64,000 bases of DNA from Conus ventricosus (GCA_018398815.1 CM031622.1:18173914-18237913); one strand, 5' to 3'; shown: positions 11,037 to 21,159, counted from the stretch's first letter. Notes: generated by a model not told the origin, from the sequence alone. Numbers and translations: made by a program.

Positions 11037-11895
11037 TAACCCAACTATTACAAGAACTAATGTCCATAAGTGCTCGGCCATAAAGCCAACTACTTTGCTT
11101 GCAGTAGACAAAAGCCAGCTGACAATACTCCCCAATATTCCTGGTAAAGCGTCCACGGCTTTACCAGCTAATTTTTTTAATAAACTTGCAAGATGATCAA
11201 GCTGTTTTTTTACCCATGATTTATCAGGCGGAGGCGATGGCGGCGGAGGCACTGAACTTTGGCTACTGCCGCCTGTAATAGCCATTACCAGTGTACTTAT
11301 TGCAAATCCTAAGGCAGTTATAAACGCTTGCTAATGTGACGCCTTGCTCTCTAAATAGCGTTTTTATTCGTTCTGCTAGCGTTGTGTCTTCATATAAAAT
11401 TTTTCGGATGTTTCTCTTATTCTATTCACTTGAGTTCGTAATTGGTCTCGGTTAGTAGTTAGCACTTCTAGTCTTGCTGATCTTTCTTGTTCAAGATCTT
11501 TTAGTCTTTGGGTTATTCTTTCTTTAATATCATGCCCTAAGTCGGCGTCATCAGCCTCAACGAGTTTTTCTTTTTCTCTTCTTTTATGCCCATCTAGTTC
11601 ACCTAGTTTTGCTAAATTGTTTGTTAATTCGCCTCTGATGGTTCTTAAAGCATGATCAAGGGCCGCTATTTCTCGCATGGGTAGCGGTGAGTCGTGTATA
11701 GTCTTTAACGCTTTTCTTCTGAAAAACTGGTTTCTGCTTCTATTGCATTTATTATTTCATCTGCCGATTGATTTAATTCTTTAAGTCCATGTTTTGTATT
11801 TGGTTAGCTGTTGGGAGTTCCTGCAGCGTGTTTTGAAGTTTAGCAACTGCATCCCTATCTAATTCGGTCTAACAAGGCCAAGGCGATTTTGATCT
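11010..11895 (-). pseudogene. Coiled-coil membrane protein E, copy 1 (truncated)
   Basis: Homologue of 21130-22331. The 11678-11376 part is a charged coiled coil (LGELDGHKRREKEKL, then KERITQRLKDLEQERSARLE). The 11285-11010 part has a proline-rich linker (PPPPSPPPDKS), an amphipathic K/L/A-rich helix and a C-terminal membrane span. The N-terminal portion is lost at the copy's broken end. The two parts are one protein in the element family; the frame break between them lies near 11320. Confidence 0.6.
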
Positions 11896-11933
11896 TTCAC
11901 CTGAGTCAATTTTTCTGTAAAATTTATTCGGTA

Positions 11934-12033
11934 NNNNNNNNNNNNNNNNNNNNNNNNNNNNNNNNNNNNNNNNNNNNNNNNNNNNNNNNNNNNNNNNNNN
12001 NNNNNNNNNNNNNNNNNNNNNNNNNNNNNNNNN
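11934..12033. other. Assembly gap (100 N)
   Basis: Exactly 100 N bases, a conventional scaffold gap of unknown true size. It truncates what can be said about the right part of element copy 1. Confidence 0.99.
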
Positions 12034-12149
12034 TACGTATAACAGCCTGTCCCCTTACTACTACTACTACTACTACTAACTTTGCACTCTCACATTCATA
12101 CAGGACAGTTTGTGTTTGCGTTCGTTTTAATCTTACTCCTGAAGTTTCG

Positions 12150-12255
12150 CAGCAGCGAGACTGTCAAGAGTGTCGTATGAGGTGGGAGGTGGCTATTTTT
12201 AAGCAGCGAGACTGTCAAGAGTGTCAGTACTGAGGTGGGAGGTGACTATTTTTAA
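12150..12255. repeat. 51-bp direct repeat pair
   Basis: The phrase AGCAGCGAGACTGTCAAGAG plus the following GTGTC...GAGGTGGGAGGTG...CTATTTTTAA occurs twice in tandem, starting near 12151 and 12202. Confidence 0.85.
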
Positions 12256-12276
12256 AACTGTCAGAGGAGTCTGCCT

Positions 12277-12477
12277 CTACAATGAGTGCTGGGAGTTCAT
12301 CCCACTAACGGATGGCTGGGGCCATCCTTGCGCATAGGCCTTTATTATATGTAATGCTTTATCAAAGTACAAGGCAACTCCTCGGGTTGGGTTTTCATTG
12401 TGAAACATATTAAAATTTTCCAGGCTATATTCGGAAGGTACAAGGTCTCGTCTTTTAGGATCGTCTCGTAACGGCAA
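12277..12477 (-). pseudogene. Possible LINE endonuclease fragment
   Basis: The minus frame has SLENFNMFHNENPTRGVALY, which resembles the 'RGVxIYV' strand of LINE endonucleases. No neighbouring domain supports it, so the call is weak. A 33-bp direct repeat (TTCTGTCTTTAAAACTCCCT... at about 12587 and 12622) follows. Confidence 0.3.
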
Positions 12478-12859
12478 TAATTTTTTTGTTCTAGTTCATC
12501 AATCTGAAACAGCAATTCAGTTTTCTGTTTGTTAAACCATCAGCATTGGTGTACAGAACTTTAAACCTACTCCATCCTTATTTTTTCTGTCTTTAAAACT
12601 CCCTCTAAAACATTCTTTTTTCTGTCTTTAAAACTCCCTCTAAACATTCTTTATAGTTTAAGATTCACGCCATTAAAACTATGTACATCTATTGTTTTCT
12701 GTGATAACAGATAAGTCACTCTTTGCGTCCCTCCCTAGAGTCTCCCTTTCCCAAGTTCCAAAACGCTTCAGATTCGCCGTGTTGTCACTTTTCTTCTCAC
12801 ATCCCCGTCTCTGCGGTCACACACCTCCTTCTGCAGCCAATCAGTCTTCCGATGGTTCT

Positions 12860-12982
12860 GGGACCGTACAGCAAAGGATGCGCAGCTGGCTGGCTTCCCC
12901 TTCTCTGAGTCACTAACGAAGTACTGAAAGGGGCGGGCCCCCACCATCTAGTGCGTACAGAACTTCCGGTGTCGGCGGTAAC
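12860..12982 (+). promoter_or_regulatory. Host promoter with shared three-block module
   Basis: GC-rich sequence upstream of a short first exon. It contains GGGACCGTACAGCAAAGG (12860-12877), CGAAGTACTG (12917-12926) and GCGTACAGAACTTCCGGT (from 12953), the last holding an ETS-type ACTTCCGG site. The same three blocks occur in the same order on the minus strand at 35310-35407, upstream of the THAP gene. A GC-box-like GGGGCGGGC lies between blocks two and three. Confidence 0.6.
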
Positions 12983-13012
12983 ATGGAGTTTGGCAGCCAA
13001 AACATCGTTGAG
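12983..13012 (+). CDS. Host gene, first coding exon (candidate)
   Basis: ATG at 12983 follows GGCGGTAAC and opens ten codons ending at a strong donor (GAG|GTAAGC). The exon ends in phase 0, compatible with candidate exons at 16399 and at 16912. Protein identity not recognised. Confidence 0.5.
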
Positions 13013-13859
13013 GTAAGCATTCTTTTTCCATAATTCAGCGGTTGTTATGCGTTTACTATAAGACATGTGTTATGACTTTGTGTTGTGGAGGAATGTAGAG
13101 TTGCGAAACCTATCGACATGTGCAAGTAATTACCCTATAACTGATAACGCGGCACAGTGTACTCGGTGTACAAGCGTATAAACAAACTAGTGGGGTTCTA
13201 CGTCGCAGAATTAATCAGAATTGTGCACTTGTGCAACAAGCACAATACTTTGGTATATTGTTCTTTATAATGTTATAAGTGATTCAGATTTGAAGCCACT
13301 TCAAAATTTTTTTTATTTTGAGAAATAAATAAAAAGATGAGCCAAAATTGCAGACGATTTTCTAGCGCGAGGTGCACGCAGTGAATATTATCAAGCAAAT
13401 TTACCGATAATGGTATGAAAAGACATAAGTTTATCCAAAAATTTTGCTGGCCTTATTTTGTTTCCTTAATTTTCTATGACTTCGTAGACTCGCAGCGGGA
13501 AAATCAAAATGGCCGCTTCCGATCGCGTGTTCGTAATTTTGCCAGTGAAAACTTAGTCTTTCGCGGTGAATTATGGATTACAGCTCTTCAGATAGTCTTG
13601 AAATGTCCATCCTACCATTTTAGTTGTTTTCTGAAGCGTACTAATACCATCATTTACCTTACTCCTTAATAAGTTGCCTATTGTGTGTGTTCACAGTGTT
13701 TTTCCTACACTTCGGTGTAGCGCGAGTGCGTGTGTGCGTGTGCGTGCCAGCGCTCACACTTTCGTGTGTGCGCTCGTGGTGTGTGTGTGTGTGTGTAATG
13801 GGAAAAAAAGGAAATTCAGTGCCCAATCCCATACAGGCCAGTACACAATTCCACTTTTA
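13013..13859. other. Start of large intron; second CpG/YY1-like spot
   Basis: AT-rich intronic sequence. Near 13490-13535 a CpG-bearing patch contains AAAATGGCCGCTTCCG, which looks like a YY1-type promoter motif and could mark an alternative promoter. A (GT)n tract at 13773-13797 precedes the satellite. Confidence 0.35.
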
Positions 13860-14950
13860 TAAATGACCATCATCACACACTACTGTGAATCACACTAGGC
13901 CTACACCATGACAATAATCATCATCCATCAATCATGTTTACCTCCTTCATTCCCCCAACCGGCATTATTACACCAATGACACAACATTATCCAACTTGTA
14001 TAACAATGATCATCATCCTACAGTACTGCTGATCTCGAATGATACATGATCATCAGTCATCGACCCCTACCCCCACCCCCATCCCCTTCTTCCTGAACTG
14101 GCAGTATTATACTAATGCCACCACATTATTTCCCTATCACAATGACCATCATCCTACAGTATCTCACTTATGACAATGAACATCACCCACCAGTCATTGA
14201 TATCTTCCTTTATTCCCCCAACTGGCACTGTTGTACCAATGCTACATTATTCACCTACATGACAATGACCCTCACCCTATAGTACTAATGATTCCAAATG
14301 TTCACCATCCATCAGTCACTGGAAATACTGTCATCCAGTGATCACCTTCATACTGCAATATATTTATGGCAATGAGGAAGCTGACCATTTGGCAAAGGAA
14401 GGAGAACAGCAACCCCAACTAGAACAGAAAGTCTCCTTTCAAAAAAATCAAAGTATTATCAAGGAGAACCAAAAACCAAAAAGGCAGATGGCTTGAGCAG
14501 CACCTACTTCAACAAGAGGGATGGACACTACCAGATGCCCATATAAGACTTTTGTGAGACTGAGCACAGGGCACTCCAGACTGAGACATCATATGTCCAC
14601 TATATTCCACAATGGCAGGTCTTCAAATCATCCATGCAGTACAGCAAAACACACCTGCCAACACACCAATGAAGGGAAAGCCCTGTTGACCACTGGAGGG
14701 CCTTCGCCATACAGCAGCCTTCGCCATTACCTCCAGGGTTCCTCCTAAGTGGAACAAGGAAGAAGACCATCCTACTGTACTGTTGATCTCTAATGATTAT
14801 CACCCATCAGTCATTGATCCCCCCCTCCCCCAAGAATGATTATCATCCTGTAGCACTGTTGTTATCAAGTGGTCATCACCTAATAAGCTTTGTTATCATT
14901 ATTTTATATTTATTCAAAACCCCCTTGTGTGTGTGTGTGTGGTGTGTGTG

Positions 14951-14983
<33 letters not shown>

Positions 14984-15019
14984 TACATAATATATAGATA
15001 CACAATGTATACACACATA

Positions 15020-15052
<33 letters not shown>

Positions 15053-15222
15053 TAGTGTTGATTTCACCTATGACAACGGTCACTATTCATCAGTCATTGA
15101 TCATTTCCAATTTTCTGCTCAGTTGGAATTACATACCAATGCTATCATGTTATTTCACTCATGACAATGATCAACATCCTATAGCATTGTTTATCCCACT
15201 TATGACAATGATGATCATCAGT
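13860..15222. repeat. Degenerate ~125-bp satellite-like tandem repeat
   Basis: Recurring phrases come back about every 120-130 bp: 'CCAACTGGCATTATTACACC', 'ATGACAATGATCATCATCCT', 'ACAGTACTG', 'CATCAGTCATTGATC'. The array is interrupted by an RNase H fragment (14363-14765) and by GT/AT microsatellites. Faint copies reappear at 15610-15715. Single units are diverged, so this is an old array. Confidence 0.7.
14363..14765 (+). pseudogene. LINE RNase H domain fragment inside satellite
   Basis: The plus frame starts with YGNEEADHLAKEGEQQ, the C-terminal RNase H signature (GNexAD.LAK.G) of I-clade or R1-like LINEs, followed by about 110 residues in two frames (for example GRWLEQHLLQQEGWTLPD). Satellite sequence resumes on both sides, so the fragment landed in, or was captured by, the array. 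Confidence 0.6.
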
Positions 15223-15233
15223 AAAAAAAAAAA

Positions 15234-15265
<32 letters not shown>

Positions 15266-15285
15266 ATATATTGTGTGTGTGTGTG

Positions 15286-15340
<55 letters not shown>

Positions 15341-15350
15341 GGAGAGAGAA
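14925..15350. repeat. (GT)n, (AT)n and (GA)n microsatellites
   Basis: (GT)n at about 14927-14980 and 15022-15052, (AT)n at 15232-15272, then (GT)n at 15273-15300 joined to (GA)n at 15301-15348. Confidence 0.95.
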
Positions 15351-15399
15351 TGGTTGTGTATGTGTGAAAACTCCCCACAATTAGTCTCATTATGGCCAT

Positions 15400-16398
15400 A
15401 ATTCACCCATAATACCCTCCTCTCTCATCCCCCCTCCCACCCATACCCCCACCCCCTTCTTTTCCCCAACAACACTGTTTGCATGAATTTCTCACCCCCC
15501 ACACACCCCATGCATACATTGTGAGGGAGGAGGAGATATGAACCTTTCTCTCTCTCCCCTCCCCATTACCCTCTTCCACGCCCCCTCCATATCTGCTTCC
15601 TCCCACCCCCTTCTCCCGAACGATATCTTGCCACCCATTGATCATTTCCATTCTCTTCCAGTCATTACCCACACCCCCACATAACTACTATCATCACCAT
15701 CACCACCCATTAACATTGTTCATTTACTTATTTATCATTTAGATCTTTTATATTCTTTATTTACTTATTTTATCTTTTTTTCATTTATTTATTCATTCAT
15801 TTACTTATTATTATGATTTTTATTCATTTAATTTCTTTAAAAACTTATTTGGTGTTATGGGTGAAAATGAATGAATGTACAGCATATGACTCCCTTTTGC
15901 TGGCGGCAGTCTTGGAAATTGCTGAAATATACAAATTTTCCTTTTTTTTAAAAATAGACCTGTATATGGTTATGTTCAGGGCATGGAATTGTGCTTCTCA
16001 GCCAGATTTGGTGTTTGGTAGCGTTAAATGAACAATTATGCAACATATATTCCAATTTTTGAGTAGGCCATTTTAAAAAATGCCAAAAAAACCGTTTCTA
16101 CAAATTTTTCATGGTGGCTCTAAATCAGGTTTTGATCAGGACATAAAACTGGCCATCTCTGCCAAATTTGGTGCTTGTTGCATGAAGTGCATGATTTTCG
16201 ACATAGAACCCCCGCTAAACCGTTCCTGTGCTCGAGAGATGCGCTAGTCAGTGTGCAGTTGTGCTCCGCGCAGCTTTAGTCTTTCATGTCTCCCTTCTTG
16301 TATGCATTGATGTACAGCTGGTTGCTATATTTTTCAGTACTTTCGTAGATTCAGTCTTCGTTTTGGTTATTATACCGGGTATTGCTGGTTCATTGTAG
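15400..16398. other. Intron sequence, no gene seen
   Basis: C-rich (15410-15680), then A/T-rich ATTTA-type sequence (15715-15840). At 15960-16200 a diverged duplicated phrase (CCAGATTTGGTGTTTGGTAG / CCAAATTTGGTGCTTGTTGC) recurs about 150 bp apart. A small CpG patch with CGCGCAGC lies near 16250-16290. Confidence 0.4.
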
Positions 16399-16510
16399 GA
16401 AACAGAAGCGACTGCAGTGAACACAGCCAGCCTGTTGCAATGGCAGAGAAACGAACACCGATACCAGTCGCTGATTCATCAAAAAAGGCAGCGAACCACA
16501 GCCAATGTTG
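16399..16510 (+). CDS. Host gene candidate exon 2
   Basis: Bounded by a TTCATTGTAG acceptor and a TTG|GTAAGT donor, 112 bp. Spliced in phase 0 from exon 1 it stays open and ends in phase 1, which matches the exon at 17336. A second open frame with its own ATG (MAEKRTPIPVADSSKK) exists here, so the true frame is uncertain. Product not recognised. Confidence 0.4.
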
Positions 16511-16524
16511 GTAAGTTAATTCAA

Positions 16525-16594
<70 letters not shown>

Positions 16595-16601
16595 TATGTG
16601 T

Positions 16602-16696
<95 letters not shown>

Positions 16697-16839
16697 AAAT
16701 GTGTTTATGACATGTTTACTGACTTTTAATACATCAACAGTGTGGCAACATCAACAAAGACAACACTCAAAATAATTACATTGTGGTATGCATCACATTA
16801 TGATGCTCGCTCGCTCTCTTCTCTCTCTCTCTCTCTCTC

Positions 16840-16876
<37 letters not shown>
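16525..16876. repeat. Compound (TC)n(GT)n(GA)n and (TC)n(AC)n
   Basis: (CT)n at 16526-16548, (GT)n to about 16651, (GA)n at 16660-16694, and a second (CT)n(CA)n at 16814-16876 just before a candidate acceptor. Confidence 0.95.
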
Positions 16877-16877
<1 letters not shown>

Positions 16878-16911
16878 TCAGAACGTTGATGATGTTTTTT
16901 AACCTTTTCAG

Positions 16912-17004
16912 ATTACACCAGACCTTGTCAGTGAAGTGTGCAGCTCATGCAAGCAGACAAATGCCTTCCGGATGAGACAAGACAGTCTATTTCACAAGCA
17001 GCAA
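16912..17004 (+). CDS. Host gene candidate exon 3 (possibly alternative)
   Basis: Bounded by an ACCTTTTCAG acceptor and a CAA|GTGAGT donor, 93 bp. It is open in phase 0 (ITPDLVSEVCSSCKQTNAF) and could follow exon 1 directly. After exon 2 (phase 1) it would introduce a stop, so it may be mutually exclusive with exon 2 or a base may be missing. The CxxC pair is suggestive of zinc binding but not enough to name a domain. Confidence 0.4.
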
Positions 17005-17188
17005 GTGAGTACAGATCATACTCATCAGCTAATCTAACCAGAACTACACATATATTTCCAAGCACTGTAAGTGCATGGTAAAAATATTGAAATTTTGCTG
17101 AAAGCTTTCATCTTATTGTTCCTCACATGCAATACAAACCATTTCTTTATTTTACTCATGTTTAATGATACACTTATAAGTAGAACAC

Positions 17189-17258
17189 TCTCTCTCTCTC
17201 TTTCACACACCACAACACACACACACACACACACAACACCACACACACACACACACAT
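17189..17258. repeat. Compound (TC)n(AC)n
   Basis: Short CT array followed by interrupted CA array in the intron between candidate exons. Confidence 0.9.
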
Positions 17259-17335
17259 GCTCAAATATATGTTAAGGAAAATTCAATGATACTGTAACAA
17301 TGTTTATGAGAACAATCGCTGTTTTGTCTTAACAG

Positions 17336-17535
17336 GAGAGGCTCCTATTCAGGACAAGTTGTCTTTTCTGAATGACTGCTTGCCTACAAAAGGACGCTTT
17401 CCAAATGCTGCCGCCGAGAAGGCTTGGGGCAACTTCCACAGAGCTCTTCAGGACAAGATTTCAGAACTGTCCACAGACATTGGATTGTCTCGAGGAGCAA
17501 CTTTCAGCTGTGTCTTAGGCTATTTAAGCGGTTGA
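17336..17535 (+). CDS. Host gene candidate last exon
   Basis: Follows a TTGTCTTAACAG acceptor. In phase 1 it encodes 66 codons of ordinary-looking protein (LNDCLPTKGRFPNAAAEKAW...) to a TGA at 17533-17535. Virus-like element copy 2 begins about 60 bp later, so either this is the natural 3' end or the insertion removed downstream coding sequence. Product not recognised. Confidence 0.45.
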
Positions 17536-17594
17536 TTCAGCTAAACTCTTTCACAAAGTGCAACCTGCAGCAGTACACCCTTTCCAGCAGGCAG

Positions 17595-17695
17595 GCAGTC
17601 AGAGAACAGGAAAATGCCAATCCTAACTCACATCCGCCTCAACTAGTTTCGGGCGGATGCGCCCTAGGATTGGCATTTTCCTGTTCCTCTACTGT
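17595..17695. repeat. Terminal foldback (hairpin) of element copy 2
   Basis: A perfect 21-bp inverted repeat (17605-17625 with 17665-17685) encloses a 39-base loop that itself contains a 7-bp stem (ATCCGCC 17632-17638 with GGCGGAT 17652-17658). The outer flanks CAGTCAGAG and CTCTACTG extend the symmetry imperfectly. It starts beyond the host exon and lies about 50 bp from the ATPase stop; the homologous but eroded structure occupies the same place in copy 1. Confidence 0.8.
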
Positions 17696-17744
17696 TCTTT
17701 GATAATCCATCGCACATTCTCTTTCAATACCAAAAATAACGACC

Positions 17745-18356
17745 CTACAAACAAAACATACTGTGTAGGATTATCCGTTTTTCAATACTAATTTACTAAA
17801 CTTTTCAGATTTTAGTTTTTGTTTAATCCTACGTTTTTCCTGATCATTTCAATAACATCATTTTCGCGCAAACATTCTTCAAATGAGTCTCTGTCTTTCA
17901 TGTGAAATAACACTACAGTCTTTAACTGTTCTCTAAAGTCTTTTAAAACTGAGTTATATTTTTGACATAAAATCCACACACTTATCCTAGCATGTCTTCC
18001 ACTAAAAGCTAGTTTTGATAAAGTGTTTCTCTTTTTAACTATGTCTCTTTCTGCCGAACAGTCATCTATAATAAATAGTGTCTGTGTTCCTTCAAACAGT
18101 TTTATAAAACTGTTCTAAACACTCACTCAGTTTATTGCTAGGATTAACTAAATATATTTCATCATCTGTCCATATAAACCTTCTATCATGATATGCTTGT
18201 TCCATTTAAGTGTTGGGCAGAAAATCACAATATGATCAAAATTATAGCGATAAACTGTTTGTAATAGGTCTAGGACAAATATTGTTTTTCCACAACCAGT
18301 CTGTCCACAAATCAATGAACAATGAGGGGTTTTGTCATAAAGTTTAACTGCTCCAT
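17745..18356 (-). pseudogene. Virus-like DNA-packaging ATPase (A32/FtsK-like), copy 2
   Basis: Same gene as 7587-8199: predicted genome-packaging motor ATPase. The ATG is at 18356; the reading ends near 17745, where copy 1 has its stop and this copy has a one-base insertion. Walker A GQTGCGKT is visible near 18283-18306 and Walker B near 18055-18075. At least three indels break the frame, including one 12 codons after the start. As copy 1 and copy 2 break at different places, the ancestral gene was intact. Confidence 0.75.
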
Positions 18357-18372
18357 AGTTTTATACTAGAAT

Positions 18373-19227
18373 TTAATCTAATCCAGTTATTGTTTTTATC
18401 ATGCTCTCTGTCAAAACTTGTTCAGTATAATAAAATCCTATAAGATCTAAATGGGTAAGATTAATCCAATTCAGTGCTGTAAGATTGTTTCTATTTAGAC
18501 TAATATTGATTTTTTGCTTGTTGTTTATGAACCTTAATATCCTCACCATTGTGAAGAATGACGACAGTAACTTTAAGACTGTCAACGTCTAAGTTTGCCA
18601 GCTAATTAGAATTCCTTTTAGAAGGACGTCACTAACACACCACAACCCCATCCCTCTCCACATCTTTTAAGACAGAAATTTCAAATATTGTGAACGTGTC
18701 TCCTAATTTCATTTGTGGAATGAACTGTAATTTTGTAGAAGCATCTTTCAAAACCGTTTCTCTCTGTGGAGGATGTACTGTTTATTCCCATACGGCTTTA
18801 TTTCAATCTCTTTTCGACTATTGTCCTCTGGCATAAGACTTACATGTAAAGGACCTGAGTTGAATGCTTTTCTGAAATTTTTTTGATGGTTAAAAAATGT
18901 AAATGGGCTTATGAATTCAAATTTTATGTCCCATTCTAAATATGGTTCTGAGTGCCATTTGCTGTCAGGTTTTCGAACTATTTTATATTCATACTGGCCA
19001 GCATTATTTGCTTCTACATTGCGCAGTTGCTCTAGTTTAGGAAAACTTTTGTTGTCGCTAACCTCTTTGCATTTATAATCGCCATCTTTAGTGTACTCAA
19101 ACCCATACAAAGTGCCTATCTCACCGTTCTGTTCAAAGTCCGCAACGTCTGCAAGGTCTTTTAATTCTAAGGTTGTACACCTTACAGGCGCCAATGTAAC
19201 TCCCGGTTCTTCTGGCCCCCGCGACAT
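18373..19227 (-). pseudogene. Conserved element protein B, copy 2
   Basis: About 285 codons. The first 159 are open (ATG 19227 to 18748), with LYGFEYTKDGDYK and YEYKIVRKPDSKWHSEPYLE. The C-terminal part is in a second frame (18585-18373), ending LTESMIKTITGLD. The frame changes between about 18750 and 18590. No domain recognised. It starts 7 bp after the stop of gene C and ends 17 bp before the ATPase start, so the three genes form one minus-strand block. Position next to the motor suggests a minor virion component, but that is only inference. Confidence 0.6.
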
Positions 19228-19233
19228 TATTTT

Positions 19234-19935
19234 TTAGTACAACTTATATTTTATTTCCAAAACAATGTGCAGGTTATCACATTTTACAACTCCCTGTTTT
19301 GTCTGCGATTTTTTATGTTAAATGATCCGACCCTCCCACAAACTAATCTTTTAAACTGTAAATTAGGGAATTGTATAATTTCATAATCGCAATATGCAGC
19401 TTTCCCTGACGAAGAGCTCTTAAAACAGTTGAGGGCCTTCATCATATAAGTTTTCATCAGTGCTCAGCTCATCCAAATGAACATAGAGTAATGAATGTAA
19501 TGCAAGATCGAGCGGATTTTCTCCCTCATAAGTAGTTTTGTTTGCTGCAACTCTAAAACTATGGGTGGGTCGATTGGCAGTTGTAAAACCTAACATTTTA
19601 GCTAGCTCTCTATCAAAATAGTAACCTACTTCTTCTTTTTCAGGGTTGAATGTAACATTGTTTTCAGATTCGCATTGTTAAGTTTGAGAGTAATGTCAAA
19701 GTTACTCATTGCTTCTTTAGTGAGCAAAACCCGTAATAACCATCAGGTATGGTTAACTGGCTAACTAAAGTTCCTGCATTATTATATTTTTTAATCTTAT
19801 TATTCTTCCTGGATTCAGTTATATTAAACCATACGACTTTGTAAAAATTTCATGGGGTGCGACCATTTTGGTTCCGCAATCGTTCTTAACAGCAAGCTCT
19901 AAAAACGAAGGACGGTCTTGAGTTGTTATTGTTAC
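19234..19935 (-). pseudogene. Conserved element protein C, copy 2
   Basis: About 230 codons over several frames. It starts around TITTQDRPSFLELAVKN (near 19910) and ends LEIKYKLY with TAA at 19234-19236. The middle holds YYFDRELAKMLGF and NPLDLALHSLLYVHLDEL. No ATG is obvious in frame upstream, so the start is uncertain. Divergent from gene D with almost no space between them. Function unknown; a beta-strand-rich minor capsid role is possible but untested. Confidence 0.5.
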
Positions 19936-19952
19936 AAACTAAACAATTAAAA

Positions 19953-21159
19953 ATGATTCCATTTAAATATACTGATGCAAAATATTCTGCTGGGCCGCAC
20001 TACAATCTTAAAAACATAACAACTGATACTCTTTACATTTCTGTGTCTCAGTCTGACGCCTTTCAAGTAAAGGTGAGTACTCCATTAAGCAGATATCTTA
20101 ACCCTCCTATTAAAAAAGACTACATCCCAAAAGTATGGTTTAGTCATCCGATGCAGTTTTATCAGAACCAGTTAAACTTTGCTGTGTTTTGTGCATCAAC
20201 TGGGTGTGGAGTGTCGTATGCTGATCATTTAAATCACCCTGATCCTTTGGTGAGGTCAGTGTACAGATTTCATTTCTATTACACCTTCAGACGTATTTTG
20301 ACTGAACTGCAAGCACCATTGCCAAATGACAAAACGTTTAATCCATTCAGCAACAGAATAGACATGAAGGCTTTTGAAAGGATCTGTAACGAATTCAATG
20401 TTAATGTTAAGGAAGGCTTTAGACAAAAGTTGGATCTTAATCATGGCTTAGGCACCCCTTATTTTTGGGGCGTGCACAGAAAGTATAACTATGACTGGAA
20501 TCCTCCTTACACATCTTTCTCTTCAGGCACAGGTGTTCACCTCGGGTCCATAGAGCAAGAGCATAAAACAGCATGGACAACATTTATCTTAGACACTTCT
20601 AAGGGCCCTAACTAGAGCGGGAATAGAACGAATAAACGACTCTATTCGTACTTACGTTTGGTGTTTGCTAGGTTCGCAAGCACAAACGAGATCGAGCATA
20701 ACTGATCCTTCTACTGGTTTTGATGCACAAAAACAATACTTAGCAAATTTAGAGGACGCTATTAATTCTACAGTTGATTTACCTTCATTCAAGTATAAAA
20801 AGGTACCAAAATGTTTTACAATACGCAAGATCGAAAGTAGACTTTGCTGTTGGCACTGGTTTATACATGCTGCCTTCTGACCTCAGACTCCAGATAGGAA
20901 CAATAATAAACTACAATAATGAAATCCTTGTGGCAGGCGATGAACAGAAGGTCGGGAAAAACGAAATAAATTCTAAGCCAGTAATATTACAAGCAGTAAA
21001 CAAACACCCAAGAATATGTCATCCAATCCCCAAGGTCCAAAGCCTAAAGGCCATTGAAGACCGGGCTCTGTTCGCGATGACCATGAATATGAAAAGACAG
21101 CACTTGTTCTTGGATTAACTGGCATAGGATTACTCGGTCTTTATCTTACTAAATATTAA
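19953..21159 (+). pseudogene. Conserved element protein D, C-terminally membrane-anchored
   Basis: About 400 codons. I choose the ATG at 19953 (context AAAAATG), matching 9818 in copy 1, over an upstream one. The first 221 codons are open, with KVWFSHPMQFYQNQLNFAV and WGVHRKYNYDWNPPYT. Breaks follow near 20605, 20800-20860 and 21060. The last codons encode a G/L-rich hydrophobic segment (LVLGLTGIGLLGLYLTKY) that should span a membrane. No catalytic motif is seen. It is conserved in both copies and probably belongs to a protein family spread among invertebrate Polinton-like elements. Its 3' end overlaps gene E by 30 bp on the other strand. Confidence 0.65.

Larger units (their letters stand above)
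7455..11895. mobile_element. Polinton-like virus element, truncated copy 1
   Basis: This segment is colinear with 17595-22015, same strand order: foldback end, ATPase (-), two unknown genes (-), membrane-anchored gene (+), coiled-coil gene (-). Similarity fades at about 11895, 40 bp before an assembly gap, so the rest is absent or unassembled. The flanking DNA differs from that of copy 2, so the two are separate insertions rather than a simple tandem duplication of the locus. Genes in this copy have more breaks than in copy 2, except the ATPase, which is better preserved here. Confidence 0.85.

Noticed and set aside
17595..17695. Independent MITE that happens to sit next to the element
   Set aside because: The same foldback occupies the same place beside the ATPase gene in copy 1, so it travels with the element. 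A genome-wide search could still overturn this.
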